Shown here piece by piece: positions 32,765 through 44,318 of a DNA stretch of 64,000 nt. Position numbers and translations under genes: made by a program. The notes beneath the pieces were generated by a model, which saw nothing but the letters and a program-made list of their open reading frames with translations, was not told where the DNA came from and searched no databases. The stretch spans positions 37,337,453 through 37,401,452 of the forward strand of contig JAOANR010000014.1 of assembly GCA_030278955.1 (NCBI GenBank), written 5' to 3'. This stretch comes from Hygrophila difformis. Taxonomy: Eukaryota; Streptophyta; Magnoliopsida; Lamiales; Acanthaceae. How positions within the stretch are numbered: position 1 is the stretch's first letter; the number at the start of each line of letters is the position of its first letter.

Positions 32765-33143
32765 ATAATGTTAATGGTTAGGCACATTTACAGGGAACGT
32801 AATTCGATAGCTGATTCATGGGCCAAAAGAGGTGCAGCAGGCGAAGGGCGTATAGAAGCCTGGCTTTAGCAAGGATATTGGAACGATGGAGCTGGAAGTT
32901 GTCCATAGTATGGTACTGTGATGCGATTGTATTGACTTCTGTTTTCCATTTTATGATAATGTGGTTTTGTTCATTGGGTGAGGTTTGTTGATAGGGCTGT
33001 AGTTGGTCGATGAGTTGAGCATTGTTGGAGATGTTGTATGCTTCCCAGACTTATTTTCCTGGTGTAGGAGTTGAAGGTGTTGTCTGTGTTTTTTGGCAGA
33101 TGAATAAAAAGCCAATATGGTTTATCTCAAAAAAAAAAAAAAA
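32765..33143 (+). mobile_element. LINE 3' end with RNase H C-terminal fragment
   Basis: An open piece ending at 32869 reads VRHIYRERNSIADSWAKRGA, which matches the C-terminus of the RNase H domain of plant L1-like LINEs (REN...AD..A..G). About 260 bp of 3' UTR follows, then AATAAAAAGCC and an A-tail of about 16 at 33128-33143. The upstream part of the LINE is lost or unrecognisable. Confidence 0.65.
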
Positions 33144-36100
33144 ACTATTATATTGAATTCTTAAAAATAATAATACTATTTGTCTTCCACTTTAATAGGA
33201 TTTTAAAATGCATTGAACCATTAAAATTAGTATTTCATAAGACAATATATAAAGTTATGTTGGTAATACCAATAGTCCAAGAAAATATTTAATGTGATTC
33301 ATGTATTGCAATTATTATTTAATAACACATCAAACGTATTCAACTACCTCATTGTAATTTATACTTCCACTTCAATTAAATCTAATGTCATTTTTTGTAT
33401 TCAACCTCCTTGATAATCTAAAATTTATTTGTAATGTATTTTTTATTAATTTATTTTTATTTATCATTCTAAATATGGGTACTTACATAGAAAGACTCAT
33501 ATTATATATACGAATATATATCACAATAAATTTTTAAGAATTAGAAGGATGAATAATTAAATCAGAAGAAAATTATTAAGTTACTTTGAAAATAGACTTT
33601 ATTTAAATTTATAGAAAAATTAATTTTATATGGGGATTCTAAATTCATTGTATTAGTCACTTTACACTTAATGTGTACAATGTTCTAAAAGAGATGTTTT
33701 TTTTTTAAAAAAAAAAAAGAAATCTGTCATCATTATTCATTTTTATTAAATTGGTTGAACATCTCCATTTATGAATTTAGAATATTTGATACATGTATCC
33801 CAAAAATCTGTCATCATTACTCAAGTTTGGGGTGTAGATACATGTTTCCCAAATATTATTTAGTTATAGTATATTTGATATATTTCCCATAATATGGATA
33901 TCTACATTATCATAATTAATTTTTGGATATATGTGCATGCAAATGAATTGATGATGGATATGTTCCGGCAAATTAATTGAAGCAATGATTAAAGTTTGTG
34001 GTTAATTTTATTAGTATTTGTTCTACCCCGTTTTTTCCTTTTAAAATTATTTTAATTTAATGGCCATGCAAATAATATTATGTTGGTGTATTTGATGTTT
34101 TGTAATTTGTGGTTACATCTCCTTATTAATATTATTAATTGAGAAAATGCATTTTGTTTGATTATATTTCATTGTCATTAAATTATAATTTAATTTTGTA
34201 ATCGGTCAATTTTAAATTGTTTAACCTTAACATTATGATTATGTACTATTAAATAATTAAACGAAGACATAGTATTATGTATATGTATTTTTTTTCATTC
34301 AAATATGTAATGGTTTGATTATCTAGATTATATATTTAGATTACCATATCTAATTCGGTTTGATTTCTTATTTAAATGGAACCGCACTTTATTCTTTATA
34401 ATTTATTTATTTAATGTCTATTATATCTTTAATATTAGTCATTTCTCTATTGTTCTCTCTTGACTCATATTTTTTATTGATATAAATTCCAATAATATTA
34501 TGATACATTGTACTTTGTATATTGCAATTATTCAGAATTAATTATTGTCGTACATGGTTTTTAATGCAACAAAATTCAATTTTTTTTCTTAATTAGATTT
34601 TTTATTTTAGTGCTATATATAAAATGTACATTTGACTGAATTATTATTTGTCTTATATATATATAATTTAAAATTTAAGTTTATTTATTAGAAATTGTAT
34701 GTTCAATGTATCAATGTTTGTGTGATTATGACCGACTGTCCAGACCTATTGTTTTTCGAAATTTATGTATTGATTGTATTATAATTATTAATTACTTCAT
34801 TGATAATATTACTTTACCGATGTTTATATTAAGTTAGATTCCACGAATATAATGACATTCCAAATTGAATAAATATTTTTAATAAAAGAAATGCACATTT
34901 TTTGGATTTTAGTATAATGATAAGCCTCAATTAATATATATAGGATAATAAATTGTACTTTAATATATTACTTCGCTTATTTTTCCAAGATTCGTCAAAT
35001 TAATATATAGGGTAATAAATTGTACATTTTGCAGGTTCTATACATTTTCCAAGAAATGAAGAAAAGCTCCAAGAGGATTAGAGGAGTACCGATGGGAAGG
35101 AAAATTGTAGAAGTTGTGAAAATTTTTCTCAAATTCCTCGCATCAAATGTCCGATAAATGGATGGAGACTCGCAAATAAACTATTCAGTATTATCCTCTC
35201 TTCAAGTCAGAATATAACATCTCCTTTTTCGAGAATTCCTCTAAGGTGAGGATGTCAATCCTTTGCAAGCTCTACATGTAGCATTGTCCTGACGTTAACT
35301 TGAGCAATATTAATTTCCTATTGCAATTGAGATTTTGATGCATTCAGTTACTTCAGTTTTTGGTTCGTTTCACTTATTTACAAAGCCATTAATTTACAAA
35401 TATTGTTCATCTCAAAGACAGATGTATTGACCTTGGAAATAAAAAGATGATACTTTATAATCATTATGACCGAATAAGTGAGGTGGTTCATTTCACTTAT
35501 TTAACGAAGGCCATTAATTTCCTACTTTCCCATTATTTTAAACAAATAAAGATTGACATCCCAATAGTGATTATTGATTTTGGAAACTACAAATATTTAA
35601 ATTACCTAAAAGTATATGTTTCCCAAAAAAGATGTTCGCCTTTGGATTCTAAAAATTCAAATTAAAAAATTATTATGTTAGATTTCCGATAACGATGATG
35701 TCAGGGCAATAAATTATTATTTAAATCATGTTGAAATCCCATAATTTAATACTCACATTGAATTAAAATTGTTTTTTTTTTCTTTTGGTAGATGATTAAA
35801 ACTGATTTAACCTATAGATATGAATCCAATACTCACATTTTATTTTTAAACATTATCTCTACTAAGTTTGTGATTTAACTATTGCAATTCGAAACCATGT
35901 ATTGCATGTGAGCATTAGATAATTACATACACGGTATAGTTTTTTATTTTATGTAATTCATTTTTATTTTTGTTACTAAGTTTGTTATTTGATGTATTCA
36001 TACCATTATTTTAAATATTCAATCATAAACAATACCAACAAAATGCAAAAGTTTTTAACAATTTATATATGGTTCAATCGGTAGTATATACACACACATT

Positions 36101-37280
36101 TGATGTTTATACTACATTATAAAATATTAGCTCCGCCAAAACAAAAATTATAAAATATTAAAACCCAAAAAAGGAGTAAATTGTCTCATAATACTATAAA
36201 AACACTTTTAATTAACACAATTCCTAAAAAAGATAATAGTATACCTTGGAAACCACGTTTTAGGTCTTTGATATAATATGTATTTCAATAAACATATGGT
36301 ATTTTTCCCAAAAAAATAAAGATATGATTTAACTTACACAATATTTTCAATTAAAATATAATCTACAAATTTTATATGGAGATTATAATATCATGATTAG
36401 CTCTCTATATTCTTATTACTTTATCACTTACAATTGGTTAAATAAACGTAAATATCGCTAATTGATAACGTTTTATATTATTAATTTTATACTCTAATCA
36501 ATCTTTTTTTATCTCAATTAAACAAACGGATATTTTTCAAAATATGCATATCTATATAAAAAGATACATATTAATCATCAACGATATATAATAAATTAAA
36601 AATATTTAAATTAATAATTTTATTTGAAAATTTAATTTTAAATTATGATAAATGATTTCAAATATAACCAAACGCAGTTGGACTGAGTGGTATTCACCTA
36701 AAAAAATATTTTCAAATATAGTCACATCACTCTCTTTTATATGTGTGTATTTGTTATTAATAAAATATTTCGTTTAGCTCATCCTAACATATGAATTAGG
36801 TTTCTCACACTGCCTTCAATATACTATATGTTCTTCCTGAAGGTGTAGAGGCAATGCATTCATGAACTTACTAAGAAAGAAATATCATTAACAGGAGCCG
36901 TTTGGTTTAAGGGATCTTATATTACCAGCGGAAAGGTCATTAACAGGAATTTCAGATTACTGGGAATATGACATTACCGAGAATCTTATATTTTGTCATT
37001 TTAACATTTTTGTGTTTGGTTGAGTCGGGAATATTAAATTTTCAATTGAAGCTAATTTACAACAATATCCTTACTTTTAAATTTAAAAATAATATGATGT
37101 TTTACTAAATAACAATAAATAATTAAACAATTTTTTTTAGTTCAAAAAAAATATTTATACATAATTTAGTATTCCTATATAATAATTAATTCAAAAATCT
37201 AATTCTAGAATAATTCACAAACTAATTCTAGAATTATTTGAATTACATAAAAATATTTAAATATATTATTGTTGCAATGT
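33144..37280. other. Very AT-rich non-coding interior of the decayed Helitron
   Basis: Over 4 kb without a credible gene; ORFs such as 35447-35665 lack motifs. Around 36895-37010 a CCGTTTGGTTTAAGGGATC segment resembles one end of the GTTTGG-type foldback family seen at 63 kb. Confidence 0.5.
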
Positions 37281-37373
37281 CAATCTCTAAAGCATGTTAA
37301 AGTGTTCCTCAATGATCCAATTTTTGGACACGACCAGTTATATATTGTCGCATCACGTGTAATAAGGCGTTAG
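37281..37373 (+). pseudogene. Helitron helicase C-terminal fragment A
   Basis: An open 31-codon piece ends at TAG 37371-37373 and reads QSLKHVKVFLNDPIF, then HDQLYIVASRV. It is clearly homologous to the last PIF1-helicase motif in the complete gene at 61.6 kb (QSLHKVGIFLNKPVF, QLYVAASRV). It directly precedes the minisatellite. Confidence 0.8.
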
Positions 37374-37499
37374 GATAGAGGATGATTGTGTTATATGAGA
37401 TATCATTGGGCATCTGCACCTATTTTGAGAAATCCATTTGTTTGTATTATGATGTCGTGTTTCATAACTTCTTCTGGTGTGGGAAAAGTGTTGACAGTG

Positions 37500-38030
37500 T
37501 ATGTCTAATGATAGGTGCTGGATGGTGAAGTATTGACTCGCAAAAAAATGAGAAAATATATCCTGAAGGGTGAAGCATTGACTAGCAGTACATTGGTACC
37601 GACAAGATTGAGAAAAAATGTCCTGCAGAAGTATTGACTGGAAGTTCATTGGTTCCGACAAGAATGGAAAAAAAAATATCCTGGGAGTGAAGTATGGACT
37701 GGCAATACATGGCTCTGACAAGAATGAGAAAAAATGTCTTGGGGTAAAGTATTGACTCGCGAAAGTAGCGCAGATTAAGTGTTTATTCCACGAATGAGTT
37801 TGATCTTATCTAATGATAGAGTGTTGGAGAGTGAAGTATTGACTCGCGAAAAAATGGGAAAAATATCATGGAGGATGAAACATTGACTGACAGTACATTG
37901 GTTCCGACAAGAATGGGAAAAATATCTTGGAGGATGAAGATTGACTGGCAGTACATTGATTCCGACAAAAATGGAAAAAATATCATGGGGGTGAACTATT
38001 GACTGGCAGTACATTGGTTCCCGACATAAA
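37500..38030 (+). repeat. Minisatellite, about 60-bp unit (GAAGTATTGACTGGC)
   Basis: Degenerate units contain GGTGAAGTATTGACTGGCAG, then TACATTGGTTCCGACAAGAA and TGGGAAAAATATCCTGG-like words. Between about 37770 and 37815 the array is interrupted by another helicase-derived piece (TTTATTCCACGAATGAGTTTG, encoding VFIPRMSL-like residues). Further units occur at about 39100-39300 and 39655-39800. Confidence 0.8.
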
Positions 38031-38633
38031 AAAATTTTTTTTAGAGAAATTATGTTTTCGTGTTTGATAAAATGATCAAATTTTTACACAAGGTTTTTTT
38101 ATATGTTGCGGCGTCACGTCGAATAAGACATTCGGATTTTGAAATTTTTTCTATTAAAGAATGATAAGCGTCATGCAAATCAATCAACATTTAATGTTTC
38201 ATTGTAGAAACACTACAAATATTTGAAATTTAATAAAGTTTTATATAAATTACTTAAAATAATAATTTAAATTTTATAATAATTATTATGTGATGTAATA
38301 ATAATATTAATTATATAATAATTTTAAATAAATATTTTTCTTTTGAGGGAAATATGCGTTAATCATCTCATGAATCAATATTACATAAGCACCACTGAGC
38401 TGTATGCTCTATTTCATACTCGGCACAAGTGTGTTGACCGAGCAAGACATACACAGACCTGCACAGTCCAGACGAAAACGAAAGCATGACACAATACAAG
38501 CAACATTCAAGCAACAATCCTACCAACATATATCGTGAACAGACTGATTCATGTAAATCTACAAACATTCCAAATTATTCCAAATTTAAAATTTAAAATA
38601 AATAAAAATTTATTATTTTTAAAATTTACATCG

Positions 38634-38648
38634 CCGCGGGTACCGCGG
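38634..38648. repeat. Internal Helitron 3'-type hairpin 1
   Basis: CCGCGGGTACCGCGG is a perfect palindrome of the same family as the terminal hairpins, but no CTAG follows within 15 bp. It looks like a decayed 3' terminus. Confidence 0.7.
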
Positions 38649-38694
38649 GTGGGTGAGTGAAATTTGACCATATCATTTTGATTAATTGGTGGGT

Positions 38695-39055
38695 GAAATT
38701 GGGTTCAATGCCATTGGGCTTCTCGGAATTTTATATTAAAATGAAATGGTAAAACATCGATTTTATATGTGACATACTTTTGAAAGTATTGATCATTCAT
38801 GGAAGCAAATAGTTGGATCTTTTTGTTTTTAAATCAATGCATTTGATAATGAGATCATGGAGAGGGGGTGTTCGACTGACAATCATCTTCAATGAAATTG
38901 AAATTCTAATTAGATCATTGGGGGAAGGGAGTTCGACTGGCCATCATATTACCAACGCATTTAATTAATTGGTTAGTGAAATTGGACTTCAATGCTATTG
39001 GGCTTCTCGGAATTTTATATTAGAATGAAATGGTAAAACATTGGTTTTACATGAG
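38695..39055 (+). repeat. Direct repeat pair of about 60 bp
   Basis: CATTGGGCTTCTCGGAATTTTATATTA and the bases after it (to TGGTAAAACAT) occur near 38712-38760 and again near 38995-39042, preceded in both by GTGAAATTGG...TTCAATGC. Part of the duplicated 3' region of the decayed Helitron. Confidence 0.75.
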
Positions 39056-39099
39056 ATATTATTGGGCATCTGCACCTATCTTGAGAAATTCCTTTTACA

Positions 39100-39300
39100 T
39101 TGATAGAGTGCTGGAGGGTGGAGTATTAACTCGCGAAAGCATGGGAAAAAATGACCTGGAGGGTGAAGTATTGACTGGCAATACATTGGTTCCGACAAGA
39201 GTGTGAAAAATGTCCTAGAGTGTAAAATATTGACTGGCAAGATATTGGCTTCGACAAGAATGAGAAAAAAATGTCATGGGAGTGAAGTATTGACTCAATA
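39100..39300 (+). repeat. Minisatellite block, second location
   Basis: Same 60-bp unit family as 37500-38030 (GAAGTATTGACTGGCAATAC and TTCCGACAAGA). It precedes helicase fragment B. Confidence 0.75.
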
Positions 39301-39316
39301 AAGCAGTGGAGATAGA

Positions 39317-39526
39317 GTGTTTATTCCACAAATGAGTTTGACCTCATCTGATCATAGAATACCGTTTAAATTTTCAAGACGTCAGTTTTCAGTAATTGTT
39401 TGTTATGCTATGACTATTTACAAGAGCCAATATCAATCTCTAAAGTATGTTGAAGTGTTCCTAAAGGATCCAATTTTTAGACACGACCAGTTATATATTG
39501 TTGCATCACGTGTACTAACGCGTTAG
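39317..39526 (+). pseudogene. Helitron helicase C-terminal fragment B
   Basis: A 69-codon piece has PFKFSRRQFSVIVCYAMTI, KSQYQSLKYVEVFLKDPIF and DQLYIVASRV, which are the last helicase motifs of RepHel. The usual GQ in KSQGQS is changed to YQ. It is longer than fragment A and lies 2 kb downstream of it. Confidence 0.85.
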
Positions 39527-39654
39527 GGTAAAGGGTAAATTGTATTATATGAGATATCATTGGGCCTATGCACCTATTTTGAGACATCCTTTTGTTTCTA
39601 TTCTGCTGTCGTGTTTCATAAATTCTCCTGGTGATCTGTGGAAAAGTGCTGCCA

Positions 39655-39800
39655 GTACATGTCTAATGATAGAGTGCTTGAGGGTGAAGTGTTGACTCAC
39701 AAAAAATGGGAAAAAAATGTCCTGGGGGTGAAGTATTGACTGGCAATAAGTGCATTAGCTCAAACGGGAATGGTAAGAAATGTCTTGGAGGGTGAAGTTT
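39655..39800 (+). repeat. Minisatellite block, third location
   Basis: TGTCTAATGATAGAGTGCTT is followed by GAAGTATTGACTGGCAATAA-type units, the same family as the blocks at 37.5 and 39.1 kb. Confidence 0.7.
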
Positions 39801-40040
39801 TGACCCATGTTAATTTTTTAAAATTATAATAATTTTTATTTTTGTTCAATTCTTCAATATTATTTTAAATTCTATTACGTAACGAATTATTTATTGTAAT
39901 TGTATATATATTTTTAAGTTTAATCAAATGTATACCCTTCTTTTTTACATTGAGGAAAAAGATTATAATAATTATAATATTAATAATATAATAAAATTTG
40001 ATATACCTTTAAATTTTTTATATGTTTTTAAAATTTACAT

Positions 40041-40071
40041 TCCCGCGTGTACCGCGGGCGGGTAGTATTAG
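40041..40071. repeat. Internal Helitron 3'-type hairpin 2
   Basis: CCCGCGTGTACCGCGGGCGGG is followed by TAGTATTAG, a one-base variant of the CTAG end. It is an apparent second 3' terminus, 232 bp before the outermost one. Confidence 0.7.
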
Positions 40072-40270
40072 GAATGTGATGGAATAATTTATTGCAGGTT
40101 TATATATATTATTAAATTCAATCAAATTTATACCTTTTGTTTTTTACATTTAGGAAAATAATTATAATAATTATGACAAGGATAATATAATAAAATTACA
40201 ATTATCTTTAAACTTATTTTATATGTTTTCTAAATTTACAAAACTTATTTTATATGTTTTCTAAATTTAC

Positions 40271-40303
40271 AAGCCCGCGGGTACCGCGGGCGGGATGTAC
40301 TAG
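40271..40303 (+). repeat. Outer 3' terminus of the decayed Helitron
   Basis: CCCGCGGGTACCGCGGG hairpin, then CGGGATGTA and CTAG. A 37-bp tandem duplication (AAACTTATTTTATATGTTTT and following bases) sits directly before the hairpin. Confidence 0.8.
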
Positions 40304-40398
40304 TTTAATTGAATGTGATATCACACACCTGACTGCTTTGGCAATTGAACCAGCTTTATTATATATATTTTCGTTAAACATGCACATAATAAATTATA

Positions 40399-40658
40399 CT
40401 CCCTCCGTTTTTTAATAACTTCTCCATTCCTGCACTGCACGCAATCCAACGCATATTTTCAATAATTAATAGCTCATATTATATATAAGTAAAAATTACA
40501 AATAATTGATATTCTAAAACTACGTGATTGGACGAATCCAATAATATCTCACTTGACTATATTTTATCTTATATAACTATGTTAAAAAGTTGAATCAAAA
40601 TTACTTAATGAATAGTAACTACTATTCAAAGGGTGATGATAAATAAAAACGGAGGGAG
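40399..40658. mobile_element. Stowaway-like MITE, copy 2
   Basis: 260 bp with the best-preserved ends of the three copies, CTCCCTCCGTTTTTT and AAAAACGGAGGGAG, flanked by TA on both sides (40397-40398, 40659-40660). Confidence 0.9.
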
Positions 40659-40885
40659 TATATATATAAATAAATGAAACTTGAAAAAATAGAATAGAAT
40701 AGTTACAATGGAAACGAAAAAACAACACACTTGCATTTCCATAATAGCCCGTACCCGTTAGAGTCTCTTCATTCGTTTGAGTATAATCTGTCGTCTGATT
40801 TGAATCAATTCATACACCATCTTCTTCATGGAAATTTGATAATAATATTATATGTGATGCATTCAATTGATCAAAAAGACCTCAT

Positions 40886-41100
40886 ACTGGGTTGGGACTT
40901 ACTCTAGTGGTCAAGAAGTCCCCGTCTCCCAACCATATAGGTTGGGGGTTCGATCCCCACCCGACTCATTATCCCTCCCCTTTATCCCCTTTGTAATTTG
41001 TGTGGTCTGGGCTCCCACACACCTTTGCCGACACATGAGTGTCACCTTATATGCAATACAACTTTCCCTTTTATTTCCAATGTGGGAGTGAGACAGAGAT
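40886..41100 (+). mobile_element. tRNA-derived SINE, second copy
   Basis: The A-box region has ACTCTAGTGGTCAAG and the B-box is GGTTCGATCCC (40949-40959). The body TTTATCCCCTTTGTAATT and GGGCTCCCACAC matches the SINE at 16.4 kb. The right end is uncertain; it has no TAA tail. Confidence 0.65.
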
Positions 41101-41210
41101 TACACCCAACACTAATACTCTTATAGTATATTCCAAACCAAACAGCTACCTAGCCATTTAAATTAATTAGTTTAAATTAAGCAAAGCCTTCAATGTTTGG
41201 TGAACGTTAA

Positions 41211-41245
<35 letters not shown>

Positions 41246-41254
41246 ATTTAGCCC

Positions 41255-41747
41255 CATATATATTTTTCAATTTCTAAAACCGTCTCACAACTATCGAATT
41301 AGATTAATCCGTTCATTAATTACCCTAATCATCGCTGAATTCATCCCAAACACGTCTTAATTGCGGATTTTTGCTGAGCTGGCAATCTGATTAGCGAAAA
41401 ATCAGATTTTGCCGAACCCATCCCACAAATTTTGCTTTTTCAAATTTTACTTAATGCCTTTTTTTGTGTGTGTGTGTTTCAAACACTTTGGACTAAAAAA
41501 AATAAACAGAAACATTCATATGCTCACCCATAAAAAAAAAAAAAACGCATTAACTAAACTTTGAAAAAGCAAAATTTGTGGGATGGGTTTGGCAAATTCC
41601 AGTTTTCGCTAATCAGACCGCCAGCTCGGCAAAAATCCCCAATTAAAACGTGTTTGGGATGAGTTCGGTGATGATTATGGTAGTTAATGGACGGATTAGT
41701 CCAATTCGATATTTGTGGGATGGTTTTAAAAATTGAAAAAACATAAT
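41255..41747. repeat. 493-bp foldback element, about 200-bp inverted arms
   Basis: The left arm (41255-41454) and the reverse complement of 41547-41747 agree over nearly their whole length (ATCGAATTAGATTAATCCGT vs ATCGAATTGGACTAATCCGT; AACCCATCCCACAAATTTTG identical). The loop is about 90 bp with GT and A runs. No ORF. Target duplication not resolved. It is a foldback MITE or hairpin-RNA source. Confidence 0.9.
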
Positions 41748-42489
41748 GATTTCTTTAGTTCACACTCGCTTAAAGTCAAAAAATGATAAGATCTTTTTCA
41801 TCATATTCGTCCTTCTACCCAGCTCCCTTCTCCATAACTGCTCTACTAAACAAAGCCAAAGAAAGAAGAGAAAGAACTGGGAGTTATTGATGTCTCGGAA
41901 AGAAAGCTGGGCTAGGTCTTTTTTCCGGTTCGAAGACTCAGACTAAATCATGAGTTTTTTTTTTCGACGTTAATATAGTTAAAGAAAAAAAAAAAAAAAA
42001 AAAAAGATTAAGGATATTCTTGCTGAAAATTATTTGCCTATAAAAAGTACAGTGACTGTCTCGTTTTTGCATCACTGTGAACACATAAAAAAATTCACAT
42101 ACATTGAGAGGAACATGTTCGCACTTTCACTAAAGCAAAAAATATAAATAAATAATGTGATAATAATAAATCTATATGTTCACAGTACATTGTTTAAACG
42201 TGAAGGAATACTGGAATAGGTTTGGTATTTCGATTGACTTAAATGAAGAATCTTCAATATTGTATCATTGTATATATGCAAAACAAATAATAATTGCATT
42301 GATTTAATAATATTGTTCTCTTATAGGTTGCAATGTATCAGGTTTTATTTTATTATTATGAATTGAACAAATGTAATACTACTATTCAATCCAACCTCCA
42401 ACATATACCGTTTGATGATTACTAATTTTTAATTTTTATGGGTACCATACACGTCATTGGCATACTTCTTTTTTTAATTAACCGTTGTA

Positions 42490-42490
<1 letters not shown>

Positions 42491-42525
<35 letters not shown>
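42491..42525. repeat. (TA)n microsatellite
   Basis: Uninterrupted TA dinucleotides. Confidence 0.95.
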
Positions 42526-42527
<2 letters not shown>

Positions 42528-42562
42528 ATCTGCTTACGGTACAATAATCTCTTAAATAGTCT

Positions 42563-42688
42563 GAATATGCAGACATTGCATAGAACGCATATCCCATCAC
42601 ACAAAACAACCATTTTATCACACATACAGAGAACATTCTTCCATCATTGGAACATTTCTCTCATCACATACCTAAAGTCTGCATATTC
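42563..42688. repeat. Short hairpin element, GAATATGCAGAC arms
   Basis: GAATATGCAGAC (42563-42574) and GTCTGCATATTC (42677-42688) are perfect inverted repeats around a CATCACA-rich interior. Possibly a tiny MITE. Confidence 0.55.
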
Positions 42689-43276
42689 ATGTGTATGCTT
42701 ATAACACTCTCCCTATATACTGAGTATATATGAGACGAGTGTTCCAATTGTTGGTTGGTTTTGTGATAATTAAGGTTGATTTTTGTGGGATGAACTACGA
42801 TTCAATTTCCTACTGTGGCAATTGGAAGGATTCCAAAACTCACCCATATTCAAAATTAGGGTGATTTTATATTGAAAGAGAAAATAGCAGAGTGATCTAA
42901 CATAATTTAAGATTAAAATCAAATAAGATTAAACAAGGTAACCGTAAAGTTCAAAACTATGTTCATTAATTTAATTAAATTCAAAACTGGCAGGTGGTAT
43001 AAAAAAAAACGATGAAAATAAGATTAAAATATAATTTTTAATTAGTGGTGAAACCTTTACTCCTAACTTATGTATGAAAATATATTGGGGTTAACATCAT
43101 CATATGTATGAAAATTCATATTCCAAATGTTGATTTGAAATTCGTTACGTACCCACTCATTATTTTATGATGCCCAGACTCCCCTGGGGTACCTAAGACA
43201 ACCCAATTCGCTGCCCGGAATCTGAAAATATTTTAAACATTTTTATATTATTAATTAATATTAATACTGTATAATA
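42689..43276. other. Intergenic DNA, nothing recognised
   Basis: AT-rich spacer between the hairpin element and the third Stowaway copy. No coding potential seen. Confidence 0.5.
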
Positions 43277-43529
43277 CTTCCTCTGTTCCTTTTTAATTGT
43301 CATGGACCCACATTTCATGCAATCGAATACACATTTCAATCTTCAATAACTCGAATTGTGTACAAGTAAAAATTATAAAACTTTGATATTCTAAATCTAT
43401 GCGATTAGACGAATCTAATAAGATTTCACTTGACTATTTTTATCTTATATAACTGTATCAAAAAGTCAAATCAAAGTTACTCAATGAACAGAAATAAAAC
43501 TCCTACGTGTGAAATAAAAAGGAAGGAAG
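43277..43529. mobile_element. Stowaway-like MITE, copy 3
   Basis: Ends CTTCCTCTGTTCC and AGGAAGGAAG, with the internal words of copies 1 and 2 (GTACAAGTAAAAATTATAA, CTATGCGATTAGACGAATC). The left TA is intact and the right flank altered. Ends are more diverged, so this copy is older. Confidence 0.8.
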
Positions 43530-44318
43530 TGTATATTAAAGAAGTAATGATTGGATTTTAATTAGTTGAAGAATATTGGAGACTTTGTAAAAGGCCACTT
43601 GTGGTAGATGGAATCTACTATCTGATAATCGCTTCCTCTAATAATAATAGTTGAAACTGGAAAGTATTATAGTAGTACGTCGAATTGGTTTCTATGCAGA
43701 CTCTGCATTTGCTGACATGCTTTTTAGATGCAATATTTGTGCTATGCTTTTTAATCCTTTATAACATATAAAGTAATAACTTTCTACACACACACTTTCC
43801 CTCCACTTTTATTTTCCCCACCCAAACAATTTTTTAATACTTTCTCTTTCACCCACTAAAACAACCACTTTCAACATTAAATAAAGAAGAATGACATGGA
43901 AATTGCCATCCATACTATAAATATAGGCTCTCCCATACCATGAAGCTGTCGAGACCAAGCATCCATTTTTCAAGCTTCCAGCCCACTTTCCTTTTCAACT
44001 TCTCCCCAAGCATCACTTTCATAATCTTCCGCCGCTGTTCTCCACCCTTCGGCAAGCCCTAGCGGTAGCGGATCTTGGCACATGATCGAAGAAATATGCC
44101 ACAAAGGTAGCGCATTTCATCTTCACTCCAGATTATTTTTTTCTTTCTTTGTTGGTGATTATGTTTATCTTATCTAACCCGTTGTTTCTTTCCTTGGCAG
44201 GATTGAATAATAAACATTTTTGCTGAGGTATTATGAATATCCACTGCTTTGTACCTTCGTTCATTGTGTCTTTACGCACTGTTTTTACGTTTTTTTTTCT
44301 GCATCTATTCCAGATTCA

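Larger units (their letters stand above)
31823..40303 (+). mobile_element. Decayed Helitron with repeated 3' ends
   Basis: The 5' end TCATGTAATATATAAAA follows an A. The 3' end is GCCCGCGGGTACCGCGGGC (hairpin, 40273-40291), a short spacer, then CTAG (40300-40303) followed by T, as expected for A^T insertion. The first 300 bp share CACACACACTTTCCCTCC and other blocks with the 5' end of the 18.6-kb Helitron. No complete gene remains, only fragments of the RepHel helicase C-terminus (37281-37373, part near 37780, 39317-39526) and LINE pieces. Two further terminal hairpins at 38634 and 40042 show internal repetition of the 3' end. Confidence 0.65.

Noticed and set aside
42422..42704. Overlapping ORFs on both strands around a TA run
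   Set aside because: They are driven by the (TA)n tract at 42491-42525 and a hairpin. No protein motif.
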